Source: Belnapia rosea (GTDB taxonomy: Bacteria; Pseudomonadota; Alphaproteobacteria; Acetobacterales; Acetobacteraceae). From it: a stretch of DNA of 64,000 nt. The translations under genes were made by a program, and so were the position numbers. Position 1 is the first letter of the stretch, and each line of letters opens with the position of its first letter. The stretch spans positions 1 to 64,000 of the forward strand of contig NZ_FMZX01000002.1 of assembly GCF_900101615.1 (NCBI RefSeq), written 5' to 3'. Shown piece by piece: positions 63,268-64,000 of the stretch. The notes below the pieces were generated by a model. The model had not been told where the DNA came from. It saw only the letters and a list, made by a program, of their open reading frames with translations, and did no database searches.

Positions 63268-63854
63268 AGCCGCAGCTCCCGCGCGCCGGGGAGGGGGAGG
63301 GGCAGGTGGGTCGCCGCCAGCACCATCCCGCCCGCCGCGCGATGCGCGGCCAGCAGCCCGCCCAGCCGCCCGATCGAGGCCGCATCCAGCCCGACCGTCG
63401 GCTCGTCCAGCAGCCAGAGCGGCGCCGGGCCGAGCGCCAGCCGCGCCAGCGCCAGCCGCCGCTTCTGCCCGGAGGAGAGCACCCGCGCCGGCAATTCGGC
63501 GAGCGGCAGCAGGCCGAGCGACTCGAGCGCCCCTTCCACCGCGCCGCCCCAGAGCCGGGCGAAGAAGGCCAGGTTCTCCCGCGCCGTCAGCGCCGGCTTC
63601 AGCGCATCGGCATGGGAGAGGTAGCGCAGCCGCGCGGCATGGGCCGCACGGTCGGCCAGCGCATCCTGTCCATCCCAGAGCAGCCGCCCCTCTGCCGGGG
63701 CCAGCAACCCTGCCAGCAACCGCAACAGCGTCGATTTCCCGGCGCCATTCTCGCCCACCAGCAACAGGGCGCCGCACGGCTCCAGGGTGAAGGACAGGCC
63801 CGCGAAGACCACCCGCTCACCCCGCGCGCAGGCCAGGTTTTCCGCTTGCAGCAT
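63264..63854 (-). CDS. ccmA: Cytochrome c maturation ATPase CcmA
   Basis: 196-residue ATPase of the CcmABC complex, which powers haem handover to CcmE. Walker A GENGAGKST (34-42), signature LSSGQKRRLALARL and Walker B LWLLDEPTVGLD are present. Short length and the SSGQ signature are typical of CcmA. ATG 63854. Confidence 0.95.
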   Translation of the reverse strand: MLQAENLACARGERVVFAGLSFTLEPCGALLLVGENGAGKSTLLRLLAGLLAPAEGRLLWDGQDALADRAAHAARLRYLSHADALKPALTARENLAFFARLWGGAVEGALESLGLLPLAELPARVLSSGQKRRLALARLALGPAPLWLLDEPTVGLDAASIGRLGGLLAAHRAAGGMVLAATHLPLPLPGARELRL

Positions 63855-64000
63855 GGCCAGTTGCGAATCCTTCTCATCTGGCCTTGACAACCGCGCGGGC
63901 CATGGACCAGCCCGCGGCAGCGTGGTTAAAACCGGCAGCCCCGCATCGCAGCATAGTCGATGCGGTTTAAGGAAAAAGGGCCCCCGGACCATGCGCATGA
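63855..64000. other. End-of-window gap upstream of ccmA
   Basis: 146 bp with probable divergent promoters. AAGGA at about 63970 precedes an ATG at 63991, followed by only seven bases, which may start a rightward gene cut by the window edge. Nothing more can be said. Confidence 0.3.

Noticed and set aside
63991-64000. ATG near the right edge as a new coding sequence
   Set aside because: Fewer than four codons are visible; only noted as a possible start.

Overview
This is a very GC-rich chromosomal window, almost fully coding, with short gaps and many ATGA/GTGA stop-start overlaps. Several features point to an alphaproteobacterium, most likely a Roseomonas-like member of the Acetobacteraceae: a GcrA cell-cycle regulator, an aa3 oxidase operon in the order coxB-ctaD-ctaB-coxF-cox11-coxC-surf1, and many tripartite tricarboxylate ('Bug') binding proteins without their membrane partners. 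The assignment is inferred from gene content. I found no rRNA, tRNA, CRISPR or phage genes.

Layout. At 1-323 is the end of an IS5-family element abutting the stop codon of a Bug receptor. At 0.3-5.4 kb (minus strand) is a cassette for uptake and hydrolytic deamination of an unknown, probably N-heterocyclic compound: NMT1/THI5-like binding protein, ATPase, permease, TRZ/ATZ-type amidohydrolase and Bug receptor. An SDR and rpmB follow. At 6.8-10.9 kb is a four-gene operon (class V aminotransferase, MaoC-like hydratase, CaiB CoA-transferase, CitE-like lyase) that resembles mesaconate/citramalyl-CoA metabolism. hmgA-fahA, the last steps of tyrosine breakdown, follow behind a perfect 16-bp palindrome. 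At 13.6-28 kb are mixed single genes: an orphan family-5 binding protein, a hybrid histidine kinase, a SUV3-like helicase next to a DEAD-box helicase, HutD, a luciferase-like oxidoreductase and an M3 peptidase. At 28.1 kb a Fur-like box sits between the -35 and -10 of a gene of unknown function. At 28.6-30.8 kb is tatA-mtnB-mtnD-mtnC (methionine salvage plus a TatA translocase subunit).

At 31-39 kb are a TerC-family protein, two Bug receptors, and a phosphonate-type ABC operon (phnD-phnC-phnD-phnE-phnE) with two paralogous binding proteins; its first permease can only be full length if it starts at CTG. At 39-47.8 kb come a TupA-type ATP-grasp protein, acyl-CoA synthetase, GST, VOC protein, two tandem paralogous family-5 binding proteins, NIPSNAP and lrgAB. 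At 47.9-52.6 kb are gcrA, a DMT exporter, a PmtA-like methyltransferase, a lytic transglycosylase, and mntH divergent from an ArsR regulator with a complete alpha-5 metal site and a candidate operator between them. At 52.8-58.9 kb is the aa3 oxidase operon. The window ends with an M32 carboxypeptidase, acyltransferase, MarR regulator with its own candidate operator, a SOUL haem-binding gene broken by an in-frame amber codon, and ccmAB for cytochrome c maturation.

The strongest leads for follow-up are the CTG-initiated phnE, the Fur-controlled unknown gene, the ArsR-mntH pair, the aminotransferase/CoA-lyase operon, the tatA-mtn coupling and the disrupted SOUL gene.
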